Source of the DNA: Zygnema cylindricum
Taxonomy: Eukaryota; Streptophyta; Zygnematophyceae; Zygnematales; Zygnemataceae
DNA length: 64,000 nt
Direction of reading: 5' to 3'
Assembly: GCA_037447655.1 (NCBI GenBank)
Contig: JBBHKE010000188.1
Span: 62,001-126,000 of the forward strand
Part shown: positions 24,561 to 37,507 of the stretch, piece after piece
Position numbering within the stretch: the first letter of the stretch is position 1
Layout of the letters: each line of letters begins with the position of its first letter
The notes under the pieces: model-generated
The model's input: only the letters and a program-made list of their open reading frames with translations
Database searches by the model: none
Told to the model about the DNA's origin: nothing
Translations under genes and position numbers: made by a program

Positions 24561-24717
24561 TTGATGGAGGTTCACCCTAAGAGAAGAATTCCATTAGGCT
24601 GTCCCAGTAAATGTACGGAAACTTCTACTGGGAGTAGGCATTTGATGGAGGTTCACCCTAAGAGTAGAATTCCATTAGGATGTCCCTGTAAATGTACGAA
24701 AACTTCTACTGGGAGTA
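24561..24717. repeat. 81-base direct duplication of an element junction
   Basis: The junction TTGATGGAGGTTCACCC-TAA-GAG(A/T)AGAATTCC plus about 55 bases following occurs twice (from 24561 and 24642). It duplicates the end of chain element 2 together with the start of element 3. Confidence 0.9.
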
Positions 24718-25482
24718 TTTACTATAAGACTATTCCATTTTGTCGAGCCAGTAACAAACATTCCTCAATTATGATTGACGCCACATAGGTTAGAGTCCAA
24801 ATTCATAAAATCTTAATCAAAATTACAAACGGAAAATCAAAAAGACATAAAATCTTAATCAAAATTACAAACGGAAAATCAAAAAGAAATATCTGTACGA
24901 CTGGAGGTAGGTAATGATTTTAATGTAAAGTTTGCGGCAAGATTTTGATTTTGAAAATGGAAATCAAAATTTCGAAACGGAATGGCAAAAAAACGCGGCA
25001 AACTTTAAAAGTCGCGACATACTTTGAATGTCGGTGGATGTCAGACGGAGTGTGCGAGGATATTTTCACCTCACCTGCATCCAATGTGGCAGACAGCACA
25101 TGGCCTATAGGACATAGGCACATAGCCAGTAGGACGTGTAGGCCTGCCATCACTTGTTCAAAGTTGATTTTTTTTTTCTCTTTAACGTGTGCCAATAGTA
25201 CACGCAATGGTACACGATCTTACCATGACCAGTATCGTACAACTGTCATCGCGAGGAGAGTATCGTGACACTGGACGATGTGCAAGATTGCTTCGCGGAT
25301 GTGAAAAAGTGGAATATCCAACGGCCACCAATTACGCCTACATCATTGGAGCCTCCTGGCAGCTTTCTAGTAACGATGTTTCTGTTGGAAAAAAAAATTA
25401 AGGTACAGCTTTTTACGACGTTGTACGAAAACGTACGGCTTCTAGTAACGAACCCCATTTTTTGTCTAATGGAATTCTACCC
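24662..25482. mobile_element. TIR element 3 of the TAA-linked chain
   Basis: Left end GAGTAGAATTCCATTAG and right end CTAATGGAATTCTACCC are inverted repeats; TAA at 24659-24661 and 25483-25485. A second copy of the left end is at 24581. No transposase seen. Confidence 0.78.
24804..24886. repeat. 41-base tandem duplication
   Basis: Two almost identical 41-base units starting CATAAAATCTTAATCAAAAT, inside TIR element 3. Confidence 0.9.
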
Positions 25483-26535
25483 TAATTTGGATTTTTTTAA
25501 ATTAAATACCCACCCCAAACATGTTTACACTATCATAGGTAAATGTAAAAAACCTGACAAATCGTACACATCGTACGTTCACACGGTCGAAATATGATTG
25601 TCAGACGAATATGTGCAAACGTGATTTTTGACAACCCGATTTCATCCCCCTTTTAGAGCGCATATTCTCATGCGTCCGTGGTTACTAAAACCCATAATTT
25701 ATACTTTTTCACTTAAAAAATTACAATTTTGTACGGTCTGACACTAACCTTACAGCACACTATTTAAATGATAAAAATTGGAAAAAAACCCTAAAAGGCG
25801 TAAAAGAAAAAACATAATAATTTATGTTAATTAAGAATTTGGAAGAAAAATGTACCTTAAATAGGGTCCATTATGCCAATAACGATTCACGATGTACTAC
25901 ATCTATTATGTACAAACATCTTACGTGACACCATCACAAAAAAACACGACAACATGGCGTGATGTGACGAGATCGCTCGCGCAAAAAACAAAAGTACAAT
26001 ATTGTAAGTTACTCTACAGGTGTTGAAAACACGACGTTTTGGCGTGACGTTGAACTTGTCTTGTCGTTTATCATACCATTACAACCACGCAAAATAAAAC
26101 AAACAGGATTGTACCACTTGTCTCTATTCATTAAATCAAAATTGGAACATGACAAGGCCAATCAAAACTCAAATCACTCAACAACACACGATCTTACATA
26201 AAAACAATCGACGATCAATTATCATTGTCACCAGAGACGAATGCGACTATAATGCTTTTCCCTATTGAAAAAAAGGCAAAGCAAAAATAAAGTTATCTCG
26301 CTGTGTGAAACCGGCATAGACTGATAAGATTTCAAACCACGACCAGCTCATTATATGGCATAACTAGAGATTTCGCTTCGATACCAACTTCCAGACTGCG
26401 TATCTGAAGGCGTTTTTCACTGGAGCGTTCCCTCGCCGTCTTTTAAATCTTTTTCAATCATCGGAAAAAAACTCCCGAGGAGTTGTTCATAGTTGTGGAA
26501 TAAGGTATTCTACAAAATAATGTAAGAAATAATAA

Positions 26536-27890
26536 GGGTATGTTCCGTGTAAAAGCAACTTTCTTTTGCTACTTTGTGTTTAGTTAAGATTTTCCGTACT
26601 ACTTTTCAGAGTGTTCCTCTGTTCGAAACCAAAATAGTTACATTAAATGTGATGATTGTAGACGTCAGTACAATGTGTAACGGTTGTAGACGGCTACACA
26701 ACTAGCGACAATTTTGTACGTTATACAAAACAACGACAAGTGTAGACGTTTACACTACGAATTATAATTAGTGTCAAAGTTTAAATAGTGTTGAAGAAAA
26801 CTTACCGTACTTGATGCTAATAATGAATTTGAATTTTTTCAAAAAAAAATTGTATTATAATTTCGGTGTTAATTCTACTTTAGGAACAACTAAAATGGAA
26901 TATGTGTCGTAGAATTATATACATTAATATATGTATGCGTACAAAATATTAAAAATCGTACACCGTCATGAAATTGAGATATCCGTACATGTAAGACTAG
27001 TTTACGTGTCTGACTAATCCCGTTTTTGAGCTTATGGTCCAATGCGTGCGTAGCTGGTTTAGTTCATTTTTTGTAAAATTTTCACTTCAAAAGGTACATT
27101 TATGTACGGTCTTAAATCGATCGTACACCACACTATTTATGTCTTATTCTTTACGCTATTTTGTACGGTACCTTAACTAAAGTCGAGGAAAAATTAAAAT
27201 CTTGTATCTTATTTGAGGAAAAAAATCAAAATTTTATTATAGTTATTAACACTAATAACGATTCCCGGTGAAGTTTTTCGTGGCATCGTAGATGCCTAGG
27301 GTTTTGTGACATTGTGACATCATGCTTATTTGTGACAACGTCAACGTCATTGATTCAATGACTTTCGCCCATTGTTTAGCGATTTCGTTTTTTCAACTTT
27401 TCTCACTTGACTCGCCATCATGTTATGAATACGGGTAGTCAAAATAATCACTTTTAAAGTCTCGTTCATGGGAATACCAATAATGTTGCGTTTCGTTCAA
27501 AAAGTGAGAGATAAAAGTGATAGCGTGAGTGGGAGAGGGAGAGAGGCGTCATCACAAACTTCGCTTTTGCGACATGGCATCTATTGCTCAAGACCCCCTC
27601 ACGGCCCTTGTAGGGACAACAAATTCGTACAGGTTGGGTACGGATAGGGTTTATTTTACTATGTACTCCGTGTTATTTTAAGACATTTTAAAATCTTTCA
27701 ACAGGTACAAAAGAATAATCATATTTGTGGTTCAACCATTAGTTTGGAATGATGTGACAATGGGTCGAAAAGAGGAAGACGACAAAAAGAGGAAGACGAC
27801 AAATAGTAGTGCATTTTTAAGTTTCAATATGAAGCAAATTGTACTTTGATTTTCATAATTTTCTTGTACGACGAAAGGTTTTCCTATTAA
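26536..27890. mobile_element. Diverged second copy of the 19232 MITE, interrupted
   Basis: It starts GGGTATGTTCCGTGT after TAA (26533-26535). It follows the 19232 element through TGTAGACGT repeats, GGGTTTTGTGACATTGTGAC near 27300 and GTACGACGAAAGGTTTT near 27870. The right inverted repeat is lost. A foreign segment (26757-27265) interrupts it. Confidence 0.65.
26757..27265. mobile_element. MITE nested in the second Harbinger-like copy
   Basis: The left end GAATTATAATTAGTGTCAA and right end (inverse: GAATCGTTATTAGTGTTAA) match at 15 of 19. The segment breaks the alignment between the copies at 19232 and 26536, so it is an insertion. The same ends occur at 91-142 and 9608-9632. Confidence 0.55.
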
Positions 27891-30800
27891 AGGCTCTATT
27901 TTAGACAAAAATAAAAGAAAAAATATTTAGTTTAACACACAAGTACACACATTAAGTCTTTGTTGGAAAGCTTGCGATAATAGAGCCATTTGTGTTCAAA
28001 AAGGTGTAAAACTAAAAAACATGTAGAGTCGCAAAAATGAAAGCTAAGTTGACATGATTAAAACAACAAAGAAAACCTTAAACAAAAACAAACATATAAA
28101 TACGGACAAAAAAGCAAAGTTGACCGCCTTCAAAAAGAAAAAAGAAATCACGAATGAGAAATACCCATAACGAAAATCGATCGATAAATTAGTATGTTTC
28201 CTATGCCTAACAATAGTAAGAGAGTTTAGAATATTGTTTTACCCGTAAAATTCGTGTTTCAATTTTGCGAAAGCTAAAGTAGTGGTTGAATGTCCATCAG
28301 TGGAATCACGATCGATAACTCTAGTTAAGGGGCATGTTTTCCATTTTTTATTAGTATTTCACTAAAATATGGGAATTCGGTGAAAAATGATTAAATCCTC
28401 TCATTTTATCAACACAAATGGACAAAATTTAACCATTTTAACAAAAACGACAAGTTTAGTCAAAAACTTTCAGCCAATTTAGGGAGAAGTTGCATAATGC
28501 GAAAAGTGGGGTTAATTACATATTCCTACCTTCATTTACTATATCGTGTTTTTTTTTATTTGTAAAACAACATTACCTTATTTTAATTATTTATATTGTA
28601 AAGATATAAATAACGATAAAATAGAATTGCAGTTGCACGTGAAATCGCAGTAAACAAAAAGACTAAATCACACCTAAAAATAGTAGTTCGCATAACTCTC
28701 ATCTGTCAACAACATTGTCGTCTGTGTGAACATTTACATATATTTACATGTGAATAGTGCATAGTACAACAGCGACAATATGTGTTTGCTTTTATTTTCA
28801 AAAAAACTTTGTAACGGTTGTTCGACATTTCACGTATTCAGTAAAAAAAAGAAAACTTCGACGCAATTTCATTAAAAATGTATTATAGTATAGGATCACG
28901 TTTGTTTTAGTGTACATATAAATTATAAAACAATCAACTTTACCAAATTTACCCTTAAAAATAACAACTTTTAATTGTAATACGGGTTTTTTACCACATT
29001 AAGTTAGGAATTGGAGCAATAAAATGAACAAAAAAAGAGTTATTATACAGCATTTGGCGTGGGTGATGTACGGCACAAGGTAACGCCAAATGCGGACAGA
29101 CCTTCTTGGACCAATCACAATCGCATTTTCTTTGTCCAATCACAACCGTTTTTTTTTTTTGTTTTCCTGGAATTTGACGACTGCGTCGCCATCTTGACTA
29201 CGCCGCCATCTTGAAAATCTCTACAAATTGTCAACAGGGATTTGTGGGTGCCTTGCTTCCGCTTTCATCGCCATGGATTGCATTTAGCCCACGTCATCGG
29301 TTGCATATCGTTTGATTACTTTTTTAGGGTTTTATTGTACGAAATGGCAAACATTTTTTTGCCATCTAACTCCATCGTTGATGACGAGTCAAGAGTTTGC
29401 TCTCTTATAAGAGTGGTTCAATATGACGTGGCAAATGCTATTTTCCTCTAAACATGCAAATACAATTTTTGGAGACATATGATAGCTTCGGGATTGTGAT
29501 CCTTTCACTTTGTTGTCAGGTTTTTATTAGACGGTTATGTTCTTACGAATTTTCATTATCCTCTTTTGTTTCACCAAGGCTTATTTGAATGTGTAATTTT
29601 ATTTCATACCTTTCAGAAAATCCCATTACTACAACCAATTTCAACCACACATTCCACACATTGAAAAAAAATACATCCATGGTGGAAAACACCATTATAA
29701 TTATAAACTTTAAATTATAAAAAGCTTGTGTCCACATAATATTAGCTTCGTCTCTCGCCCTCGTGGCTCAACTCTTATTTTTAAAGTATTTTCCACTACT
29801 CTCCACTCCTGAGAAATTATGTCGCTTAAATACTAAAGCACTACTTAGTTAATAAGATAGTTCAGTGCAAAAATGTCATTGCTCCAATTTGGTTTTAATC
29901 GCTCAAGACCAAGATCAATCCAAATTTCCACAAACTTTTCTAAAGGAAAAGATGTTTACTCTACTTCACTATTTATCCATCATCGTCGTGGACTCGCCAG
30001 TCCAGAGTCAGCGTTCCGTTGAGTAGGTTTTACTTTGGCCAATAATTGATCAGCTAAGACTCAAATTGACCAATGCAAAAACGTGCATAATCAATTACTA
30101 ACTATGTAGCGTTTCTAACTAATCAAATGTTACCTTTCACTACGTAGCATTTACGTGCAAATGCGCGCGAATTGAAAAGCCACTTTGCACGTTCGCGCGT
30201 CACAAATTTTACACGCGAAACTACCTACATAATTTACAAAATTTAACTTATGACTTTCTGTACTAAAAATCGTACGAAACGAACCATGATAGGTACCAAA
30301 CTACTTTTAGTACTTTATAGACGTACACCTAAAATTTTGCGGCTACTTTTGACCCTTAACCAGTTAGAATGATACCCACTTGTTAGTTTGACCCCACGTT
30401 GTCACCTAAATACACCCATCGCTATATCTTTTGAAATAGAACTCCAAATCGCGCAATTTTTTCGCGGAAGTCTACCAAATTAATAATTTTATATTTGTAA
30501 CCCTTAAAGACATATGTAGGACCAAATTTAATCCACTTTTACTGTTAGAATAAATAACTCATATCTTTTTTATTTCTTTTCTAGTTTTGCTTTTGTTTTC
30601 AATCTTTAACCTTTTCTTTGGACCATTTTATTTAAACTTCATTTTTTTCAAGCTTATAAATATTCATGTTACGAGTTTTGAGAAAAATGTTTAGACGGGA
30701 AATATGTATTCGTTGGTTATGTGTTGTGTAGTAATCGCGGTGTCGTTTTGTGTTAGATTTTTATAAAAATAGTCGGTTTTATAATCCGTACGTTTGTCAA

Positions 30801-31470
30801 ATTCGCTATTTTCGATGGTTAAAAAAACATAGCAATACCTATCTGATTTTTTTAGTTTCGTCTTCTCAAAAAGGATTTTTAGCCAAATAATACAAAAAAA
30901 AAAAAAATGTGGAACCGATTTTTTTTGTGCTTAAAGTACGATATAAGAAAAAAACTTTGAAAAACCTTATAAAACCCTAAAAAACCCCTACACCTTTTAA
31001 AAGTTCAAGATTTAAACATGAACCCTATTTTTTTTTCACGTTGGGGTCAAAGTTTTTGATTTATTTCTGACTCTATACTACGTTCAACTTTATATATTTT
31101 CCTACCCTACAAAATGATAGTGAATTGATTTGTATAAAAATGGAATTCAAATGAGAAAATAGAAAGAAGATTCATAAGAAAGTGGAAAGGTGTAGAAATT
31201 TTCTGAAGTTCGGAGCCTATATTTAGTTTCGGAGTGTGTAAAATAGTAAAATTTTGAAGTAATAATTGATATTTTTCTCGTAACCACTAAATGACTGTAT
31301 TGTATATTTTTATGTAAATATTTTAAGCCAATGATACTTCAATGGGGATGCTATTACTCTTTATTTCATTGACATATGTGTGTCATTTGGTTTTTACCAA
31401 ATGATTTTGTCTTGTACATGTTTGTATCTGTTATGGAATGTTGAAAATTTATTATTTTGTCATGGATGTT
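27891..31470. other. AT-rich region without a gene
   Basis: Very AT-rich, with many GTACGG/CGTAC motifs like those in the TIR elements. It contains an inverted repeat (GCATTTGGCGT at 29050-29060, ACGCCAAATGC at 29083-29093). I see no coding sequence. Confidence 0.5.
29050..29093. repeat. 11-base perfect inverted repeat
   Basis: GCATTTGGCGT and ACGCCAAATGC separated by 22 bases; a potential hairpin or the joined ends of a small element. Confidence 0.7.
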
Positions 31471-31481
31471 GACCCACCAGC

Positions 31482-31840
31482 GACGAGCTATTTTTGTCGC
31501 TAGATTATAAACCAGTTACGATTGATGTTACTCCGATAAAACAACGGCCTTCGGCACTGTCTTTCACCGAGAAACCATCCGCGTTCTAAGTGTATCACCA
31601 CTGAACTATAAATCAACAATAAGGCAATATCGATGTCTAATCAAAATCCAGTAAAGACGTGTCATCGTTGACAAATCCTTTGACTATAAGGCAATGTCAT
31701 CACTGAAAAAATGATTGACGATGAGAAACTATCATCGCTGATGAAATTACAATGAAATAGTCCATGTTACTGATGAGACAGCGGTCAGCGATGAGGCAGC
31801 CTCGTCGCCTAATATCAATGACATATAAAACAACTTGTTT
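31482..31840. repeat. Degenerate TCATCGCTGA repeat cluster
   Basis: Repeated variants of T(A/G)TCATCGCTGATGA and CAGCGATGAGG on both strands, and AGCGACGAG/GTCGCT near 31480-31510. Such arrays resemble subterminal repeats of plant CACTA-type transposons, but neither end nor transposase was found. Confidence 0.4.
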
Positions 31841-32239
31841 GTGTATCAAAGCTAAAACCAAAAAAGAATGTTCACTAGTTACAACATCATGTTTCCCATA
31901 GATGAATAACAAGCATACGGTAACACCTTGAGCATAACGAACCATCGCTCTTATGCATAGTCATTTATTGCAAAAGTATAATCGTGTTTTGTATATTGGT
32001 TTTATTTTACATCGTTTTGGCATACATGCTTCACAATAAAGTAAAAAAGAAAATGCAAAAACAATGACTTTAGAGTCATAGACACACAATGCAACGTACT
32101 ACCGCTTTAATACTGTATAGTAACTCTTTACTTCAAAATCCTTACACTCCTTACACTTTCAAAACATGTAAGACAAGCCAAAGCTACCAAAACTACAAAA
32201 CTATGTCACTCCTAAGCTTTAGGATATATTAAAAAAAAA

Positions 32240-34200
32240 TTATGGAGAATGCTTAAACATTAGCAAATGCATAATATTCGTCCCTCGCCTTGAATTGTTT
32301 GTCCGTAACCTCGCCTTCTTGAGTATCGGCGTCGGCGTATTAAGAACTTTTGAGAGATTTGCGTGCCCTTGCCAAGGGAGGTGGCACTTCCTCGCCGTTG
32401 AAATGGTGTCGGTGTTTGTTGATGATACATTTGCAACTGATGTGTAAGCATTCCCTCTTCCCATATCTCATTCGTCATTGATAGTTGACATTGTATCATA
32501 TCTTTTATGCATATCTCATCATATCTTTGTCTTTCATGGAGTTAACTTTTCGGATGTAGTCCCTAGCCAATTCGAGAAAAAACCTTCTCAACGGTCCTAA
32601 TGACATTCCGGACCAACCTCGATTAGAGGGTTGTGACCACTGTTTATTTCGAACCCCGACATCTTCCAAATTTCCCAATTTCTCCTCCAAACCTCTTTTT
32701 TATTTTTGATATTACGAAAGAATCCGTCGGCTGCACCAAGTGAAAAACGCACGGTGGGAAGCAGTGTAAAACCGTATTTTCGGCTACCAAAACACGGTTT
32801 AGCTCCTCGAACATATTTTGTCGCCGCAGTTATTTAACAACACTAATTTTCTCGACTGTCGGGATCGCCTTGATACAACCTTCAGTCCTCAAACCATTAG
32901 GGGAATACTATCTTATTATTCCATTCCTTTAGGCCGGTGTGATACTACACACCTGTTATTGGTTAAATGGAAAAACAAGAGGGTATTAAAATAAAAAACA
33001 TGAATAAGGCAAAAAAAGAGAAGGGGATGAAAAAGATGAGGGGAAAAGAATGGACAAGGGGTGAAAGAATGGGGGCGGAGAGAGGAATTGGAGAGGAAGT
33101 GGAGAGGGAGAGGGAGAATTGAAAGAGAAATGGGGTAGGATAAAAAAGGGAAAAGAGCGGAAGAATGGGGGCGGAGGGAGAGAGGAGGGAGTGGTGAGAG
33201 GAGGGGGTAGAGAGGAGGTGGAAGAAGGGGAGTGGGGAGACGATAGAGAGAGGGGAGGAAAGATGGAAAAAGAAAAAACAAACAATTCAAGCCAAAAAAA
33301 AACAAACAAGGTGATGTATACTTCGAATATCGTCGAGAAGATTGCGAATCAAATAACTTCTATTATGGTTTCTTATGATAAGCATGGGTGATTCAATCCG
33401 TGCATTCACCTCTTTGGTAAGACGCACCATCAAAGTCATGGATTCGCCTCCACTTGCAACGTCGACATACGTCACAACTACATAGCCACGGAAGCTTAAT
33501 GTCTTCCCATTGTCCATATTCATTATCAAATGGGTCTCATTCTCGTTCTCCACCAAATCCTTTTCAAACTCACCTTGTTCACACAATGAAGACAACGACA
33601 GTGAGACAAAGTCGAGTAAGGAAACCAAGTACTTTAGTTACGATAAAAACAAAAATTTTGATACACAAAAAAAACATTACAACGACATAGATGGCAATAA
33701 GTATAATTTTTACCCCAAAAGAAGCCCTTTTTAGAACACCCGAGTGATACGCCACAATTTTCTCAATTTGTTCCTCTTTTTCCGGACTACATTGTAATTT
33801 ACCTTTTTGGGCAAGGATGACAATGTTGTGTTTCTCATGAAATTTTTAGATCCACCTTTTTGTAATTCGTGTAGTTCTTTCGCGTCCTAATTTCTTAAAA
33901 AAAAAATCGTATGCTCTTCTTTCAAACACATAATGATGTCGTACGTCATCTCTTGTATAATTGTCGTAGGTAGTTTCATACCCGCCTTTTTTAATCGATG
34001 AAAATCCTCGAGTAATTCTTGGTGAACGAGGGTAACCCCTGCCATTTTCTTCCTTCACCTACCCGATAATGCTTTCATTACCGCCACATTTTGCCTAACA
34101 AAGACCGACGTAGACAATGCATTAGTCGTATCTCTTATACCTCTTACTATGGCTACCCTTTCGACCCACCATCTCCTTGCCTTTTGAAAGTCTTTAGATT
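32240..34200 (-). pseudogene. Unrecognised decayed coding remnants
   Basis: Minus-strand segments with protein-like composition: 34200-34060 (RRWWVERVAIVRGIRDTT), 34058-33846 with a basic helix-like stretch (GRERTTRITKRWI), and 32690-32505 (RRFFLELARDYIRKVN). Stops and frame changes separate them. They suggest an old DNA-binding or transposon-linked gene, but I do not recognise a family. A purine-rich block (33030-33260) lies between. Confidence 0.25.
33030..33260. repeat. Polypurine tract
   Basis: GGGAGAG/GGAAGA-type tract of about 230 bases. The open frames on both strands here are low-complexity artefacts. Confidence 0.8.
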
Positions 34201-34239
34201 AAAAAAAGAAGTGAAAAACATCATATATAAAATGGGGTT

Positions 34240-34482
34240 AGAAATGAAGATAGTTAGGTAGATAGCTTAGATAAATAAATAGATTAGGTAAATAGATTAG
34301 ATAGATAGATTAGATAGATAGATTAGAAAGATTAGATAGATAGATTAGATAGATTAGATATATTTGATAGATTGATAGATTTGATAAATAAATCTGATAG
34401 ATTGATTAGATAAATAGATTTGATAGATAGATTTGATAGAAAGATTGATTGAGAGATAGATAGATAGATGAATAAATAGATA
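34240..34482. repeat. (TAGA)n/(GATTA)n microsatellite
   Basis: Irregular TAGATAGATTAGATAGA array of about 240 bases. Confidence 0.92.
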
Positions 34483-35316
34483 AAAGTATGGTTATAATTA
34501 AAAGTACAAAAAACATAAAACAGAAACAAGTCATAAAAATGTTTTTATTTATTATAGGTAAGGCTTTGTTATAAAAAAGGTAAACGGAAAAAAATGGATT
34601 CGAAATGGAGTGACGAATTAAAAATTGAATCAGCAGCTGAAACTCAAAACGGAATAGAAACCGAAAATATATATTAAACTGAAAACTTCAATTGAATTGA
34701 TAAACTGTAAAATTGTGTAAAAAAAATGGCAAAAACCTCTAAACGACAACACAGTGTGGAAAGGTAATATAAACAAGTATTCACGAAAAAAAATGGATTC
34801 AAAATGGATTTATGGAAATCAAAACTGAAGCAACAACTGAAACTGAAAACATAATAAAAACTCAAAATATAATGTTTAAATTAAAACTGAAATTAAACTG
34901 AAAAATTGCAAAATTGTGTCAAAAAAATGTCAACAAAATGTAGAAAGATAATACAAAAAAGTATAAACGGAAAAAATGAAAGTATAACAGATTTTAAATC
35001 CTCATAAACCACTAAAAAAATAGTAATTCTCAAGAGGTGGGTTGATGAGGTATAGGCGATAAGAGTTTTAGGAAAACTTTCTTCAAGAATAACTTATCGA
35101 AAACTGTTTGGAAAACTTCTTGGTAGTTTTGAGGATGTGGTTTACGAATCTGTTCGCCCGCTCCTCAACGATCATCCACATGATTATTTGCAAACGATCC
35201 CTTTTGGTTGTAACATGTTGTTTTTTTTGACTGGACCGCGACGGGTTAACAATTGTAGGGTGACTTTCCAAATCTCCCCCATGGTGTTATCTTCTCCGCT
35301 CGAAGCTTCTTCCACG

Positions 35317-35326
35317 NNNNNNNNNN
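35317..35326. other. Assembly gap (10 N)
   Basis: Ten N. The true size is unknown. The DNA left and right of it need not be adjacent in the genome. Confidence 0.99.
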
Positions 35327-35429
35327 AGTCTAACAGTTAAACAAACGAACTCGTCGTCACCAACACTGATTTTCACCCAATCAATTTTTGATGGATCCCC
35401 GAAAGACTTAAGACATCAGGTTATCTCCT

Positions 35430-36427
35430 GTGTTTTAACGTTCAATACCCGGGTGGGAGATCCCACCTAGGTAGTTTTTAACTAACCCACTTTTAGTCAC
35501 AACCACTGCTGCTCAAGCAAACAAATTGACAATCTGACTACACCCTTGTGCAGTCTGGACTCCTTTGAGTCCGTAGCAAAATGAATCACTGAAAACAGCC
35601 AACCAACCGATAAGTTATGAGGTGGCAAAAATGCCAAATTAATAAACTCTCAAAGAGAGAGGTGGTTGTCTATTAAAAAATGCTAAGTCCTAACCCCTCT
35701 CACAATCCCTATCTACTACAGTACGAACTAATTAAATAACTGTATAGTATAGAAAGGTACTACGGCCGATGTCTTTTCGTTACGGCCTGTGTACGACAAG
35801 GCCACAGAGTGGACGCGTGTCAAGATTCCACAAGCCCATATGTTCCCCGGAATTCTCGCGACCAAATGTTATCCCTCCACGTGGTGCCAGGTCATGCCAC
35901 GTCCAAAATCGCCAAATTGACCAATCCGAGATCTCGGCGGCAATATATATGTCGTTGGATTAAATTCGACATTAAATGTTTGCCGTCGAAACAAATGTTT
36001 GATTCATTTGTTTCGTACGCGATCATGTTCGCACTTTATATTAACTTGTACTGTGTTCCTTCATTCATAATTCAGTTAATCAGTTTCACGATCATAACAC
36101 AGTTTAAGTATTTATCAAACCCTATGTAATTTAACAAACTTCTAAGACAGACCGGTTAGAGCTGACGGCTACACCTTGCTCTGCCAATCGGAGGTTCGAG
36201 TTCTGCCGAACTCAACCTTTTGTTGACAGTGACTTATGTCTCTCTTTAGTCCTACCTATGGAGCTGAGGCAGCCATGGCTCCACTACTCTCTCTCTCTCT
36301 TTCAGTGACTACAACAAGTAGGGGGGATAGAGGAAAGAGGTGGAGGAAGACTGCCTGCGCTTTTTCTTTCTTTTTCTATTAAGCTATTCAGACCTAGAAA
36401 AAACTCCATAAATCTATGATTTCAACA
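35430..36427 (-). repeat. Reverse-oriented copia LTR (E3-like family)
   Basis: Read on the minus strand it begins TGTTGAAATC at 36427 and carries the usual LTR parts: TTTTTTCTAGGTCTGAAT, the GCCATGGCTGCCTCAGCTCC block shared with E3, a tRNA-like module, a CCACGTGG G-box near 35878 and a CCAAT box. The 35430 end is approximate. It directly abuts the truncated pol of E0. Confidence 0.7.
36136..36221 (+). promoter_or_regulatory. tRNA-like module (antisense to its LTR)
   Basis: GACCGGTTAGAGC keeps the 3' half of a tRNA D-arm. GGTTCGAGTTC at 36193-36203 is close to the Pol III B-box. TTTT follows at 36218-36221. The 5' D-stem and the anticodon arm do not pair well, so this is not a normal tRNA gene. 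Confidence 0.55.
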
Positions 36428-37507
36428 TGTTACAGGTCAGGGATATATGGATCAGCTCAGATCCCTCAATCTGTTTTTTTGACGATGAGGAAGGTGTTAA
36501 ATTTATTGCAATCTATGTTGATGATTTGCTTGTTATAAATAAATCAATGGACAAAATTAATAAACTGAAAATAGATCTTAAAGGAAGATTTGAGATGAAG
36601 GATATAGGGGAGGTAAGATATATTTTGGGAATTCAAGTAAAAAAGAGATTGGGTAAGACTAACTCAGGAAGAAGCAAGAGGGAAGATGTTGGAAATGTTT
36701 CATATGGATAAGGCTAATAGTTGTACAACTCCAATGGAGTTAAAGAAGGCAAGTGAGGGGAGTGTGGAAGAAGGAGTCATAATCTTAGACGAGGAATTAG
36801 GTCCTAAAGAATAGAATTTTATGCAGACTATTCCTTATAGGCAAGTAGTGGGAAGCCTAATCTATTTTGTGAATTGTACCCGGCCGGATTTAGCTGCAGC
36901 TCTAGGAGTGCTGAGTAGAAGTCTAAATGCTCCCACTAAAAAATATTGGGAGGTAGCTAAGAGAATCCTTAGATATTTGATAAGAACTAGGGATCTATGG
37001 TTGCATTTGGGTGGGGGAAATACTGACATCACTCCTGTGATGCGAGTTATGGTGATACTTTGATGAGGAGATGTACTTATTTATATGTATTGAATATGGG
37101 TTATAGGGCATGTTGTCGGAGTAGGAAACAACAAAAGGTTATTTGTTAGTCCACCATGGAGGATGAGTATTTGGCATGTTGCTCTGCTGTAAAAGAATTG
37201 ATGTGGGTCATGTCTTTGCTTGGTGAGCTTGGTCACCTTAAGAGTGGTGTGCAAAAAAAAAATTGTGATGAACACGCAACAATCGCTATTGGTGCCAATC
37301 CTAAACATCATTTTAAAACTAAAGACATGGACATTAGACTCAGTTTTGTTAGAGAGAAGATAGAAGACAAAATAATCAGTTTAGAGTAGAGACGAGATAG
37401 CGAGATGGTAGCAGATATGATGACCAAACCTGTGCCTTCCCATAAACTAATTTTATCCAGGGAGAGGTGTGGTCTTAAATTGAAGAGTGACTAGAAAATA
37501 AAGGGAG
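36428..37507 (+). pseudogene. copia pol remnant of E0 (RT C-terminus, RNase H)
   Basis: It starts inside reverse transcriptase and keeps the catalytic YVDDLL (from 36514) and the following GRFEMKDIGEVRYILGIQV. RNase H follows in pieces (GSLIYFVNCTRPDLAAALGV; later HHFKTKDMDIRLSFVREK) with stops at about 36721, 36812, 37061 and 37387. The polypurine tract AAATAAAGGGAG precedes the 3' LTR. Gag, protease and integrase are absent; the left edge is the reverse LTR end at 36427. Confidence 0.88.

Larger units (their letters stand above)
21351..24577. mobile_element. TIR element 2 of the chain, carrying a copia remnant
   Basis: Left end GGGTGAACCTCCATCA pairs exactly with right end TGATGGAGGTTCACCC; TAA at 21348-21350 and 24578-24580. 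The left TAA is also the right TAA of the preceding element. Without the copia insertion at 21583-24145 the element would be about 660 bases, a normal MITE size. Confidence 0.85.
20499..25890. mobile_element. Large element or composite bounded by 16-base inverted repeats
   Basis: GTGAATCGTTATTGGC at 20499-20514 is repeated perfectly in inverse orientation at 25875-25890. The similarity extends outward (AGTACA on both sides) and inward. The interior holds three end-to-end TAA elements. No transposase was found, so this may be a non-autonomous element that received later insertions, or two copies in opposite orientation. Confidence 0.5.
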
